From Campylobacterota bacterium (lineage in GTDB: Bacteria > Campylobacterota > Campylobacteria > Campylobacterales > JAADDG01): DNA of 6,034 nt. Below are positions 5,175 to 6,034 of the stretch, piece by piece. The stretch spans positions 1 through 6,034 of the forward strand of contig JAADDG010000197.1 of the NCBI GenBank assembly GCA_013154075.1, given 5' to 3'. Positions within the stretch are counted from its first letter, which is position 1. Every line of letters begins with the position of its first letter. A program made the position numbers and the translations under genes. The notes beneath the pieces are model-generated. The model saw only the letters and a program-made list of their open reading frames with translations. It was not told where the DNA came from and searched no databases.

Positions 5175-6034
5175 ATGAGACACTTTTTATCGCTTAAAGA
5201 TTACACTAAAGAGGAGATTTTAGAAATCATAGATCTCGGACTCAAACTAAAAAAAGAGCTAAAAGAGGGCAAAGAGCACCACTACCTAAAAGGGCAAACT
5301 TTGGCTATGATTTTCGAAAAATCGAGTACTCGAACGAGAGTGAGCTTTGAAGTGGGGATGTATCAGCTCGGAGGCCATGCACTCTTTCTCTCCTCAAGCG
5401 ATTCTCAGCTTGGAAGGGGAGAGCCTATGAAGGATACCGCGAGAGTGGTTAGCAGAATGGTGGATATGGTAATGATTAGAACCTATCTTCAAGAATCTTT
5501 GGAAGAGTTTGCCAAATATTCAAGCGTTCCCGTAATAAACGGTCTAACCGACAGATTCCATCCCGTCCAGCTCTTAGCCGATTATATGACGATCATTGAA
5601 TATGGAAAAGATAAAGATCTTTGCGTAGCTTACGTAGGGGACGGAAACAATATGGCCCACTCTTGGCTAATGCTCGCTTCCAAACTCGGTTTTACGCTCA
5701 AAATAGCCACCCCAAAAGGCTACGAGGTGGATAAAAGCGTGCTTGAGACGGCCTTAAAGTTCGCGAAAGAATCAAATGCTACAATAGTTATAACCAACGA
5801 TCCTAAAGAGGCGGTAAAGGGGTGCAGCGTCGTAACCACCGACACTTGGGCATCTATGGGACAAGAGGATGAGAAAGCTCAAAGGGAGATAGATTTTCAA
5901 GGCTTTATGGTCGATAAGAATCTAATGAGTTTAGCCGATAAAGATGCGATCTTTTTGCACTGTCTTCCCGCTTACAGAGGCTATGAAGTAAGCGAAGAGG
6001 TTTTGGAATCGAAACAAAGCGTAATATTTGACGA
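5175..6034 (+). CDS. argF: Ornithine carbamoyltransferase (3' end outside window)
   Basis: The window holds 286 codons of a gene that runs off the right edge; typical family length is about 305-310, so roughly 20 residues are missing. The enzyme makes citrulline from ornithine and carbamoyl phosphate in arginine synthesis. The carbamoyl phosphate loop is STRTR at 51-55, with His129-Pro130 in FHPVQLLAD. The ornithine loop is DTWASMGQE (223-231), whose SMG separates ornithine from aspartate carbamoyltransferase. The catalytic HCLP is at 262-265 with Cys263. AGGAAGAGG lies just before ATG 5175, its GAGG 4 bases and its AGGA 9 bases away. No terminator or clear promoter lies in the 13-base gap after hemB. 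The visible part is intact, without frameshift. Confidence 0.96.
   Translation, partial: MRHFLSLKDYTKEEILEIIDLGLKLKKELKEGKEHHYLKGQTLAMIFEKSSTRTRVSFEVGMYQLGGHALFLSSSDSQLGRGEPMKDTARVVSRMVDMVMIRTYLQESLEEFAKYSSVPVINGLTDRFHPVQLLADYMTIIEYGKDKDLCVAYVGDGNNMAHSWLMLASKLGFTLKIATPKGYEVDKSVLETALKFAKESNATIVITNDPKEAVKGCSVVTTDTWASMGQEDEKAQREIDFQGFMVDKNLMSLADKDAIFLHCLPAYRGYEVSEEVLESKQSVIFD

Overview
The window looks like chromosomal DNA of a Campylobacterota (Epsilonproteobacteria) bacterium. It is moderately AT-rich, arginine is coded mostly by AGA and isoleucine often by ATA, genes are tightly packed, and ribA, hemB and argF lie together, an arrangement I recall from Campylobacter. The genus cannot be fixed from this sequence. 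No mobile element, CRISPR array, tRNA or rRNA was seen, and no intergenic gap exceeds about 150 bases.

Left third (1-2170, minus strand): an apparent operon read leftwards from a good sigma70-type promoter at 2141-2169. In order it holds an unlisted 33-residue single-span membrane microprotein (2018-2119), an XpaC-like four-span membrane protein with a coiled cytoplasmic tail (1162-2016), a TelA/KlaA-family helical protein (32-1162), and the first ten codons of another gene (1-32). The junctions are a 1-base gap, TGATG and TAATG, so translation is probably coupled throughout. XpaC-TelA pairs are known from other bacteria, but their biochemical role is poorly understood.

Middle (2200-3580, plus strand): a divergent promoter region followed by two lipoproteins. 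The first is a small DUF4398-type lipoprotein. The second is a DUF4398-like, coiled-coil, OmpA-domain lipoprotein that should link the outer membrane to peptidoglycan. A strong intrinsic terminator closes the unit, and its stem lies inside the last codons of the convergent ribA gene.

Right part (3545-6034): ribA (GTP cyclohydrolase II, riboflavin synthesis) on the minus strand diverges from hemB (porphobilinogen synthase, heme synthesis). hemB is followed after 13 bases by argF (ornithine carbamoyltransferase), which runs off the right edge. These three are ordinary housekeeping genes with all key residues visible.

The least explained parts are the membrane microprotein heading the xpaC-telA operon, the dyad over the -10 box of the lipoprotein promoter, and the terminator built from the conserved C-terminal codons of ribA.
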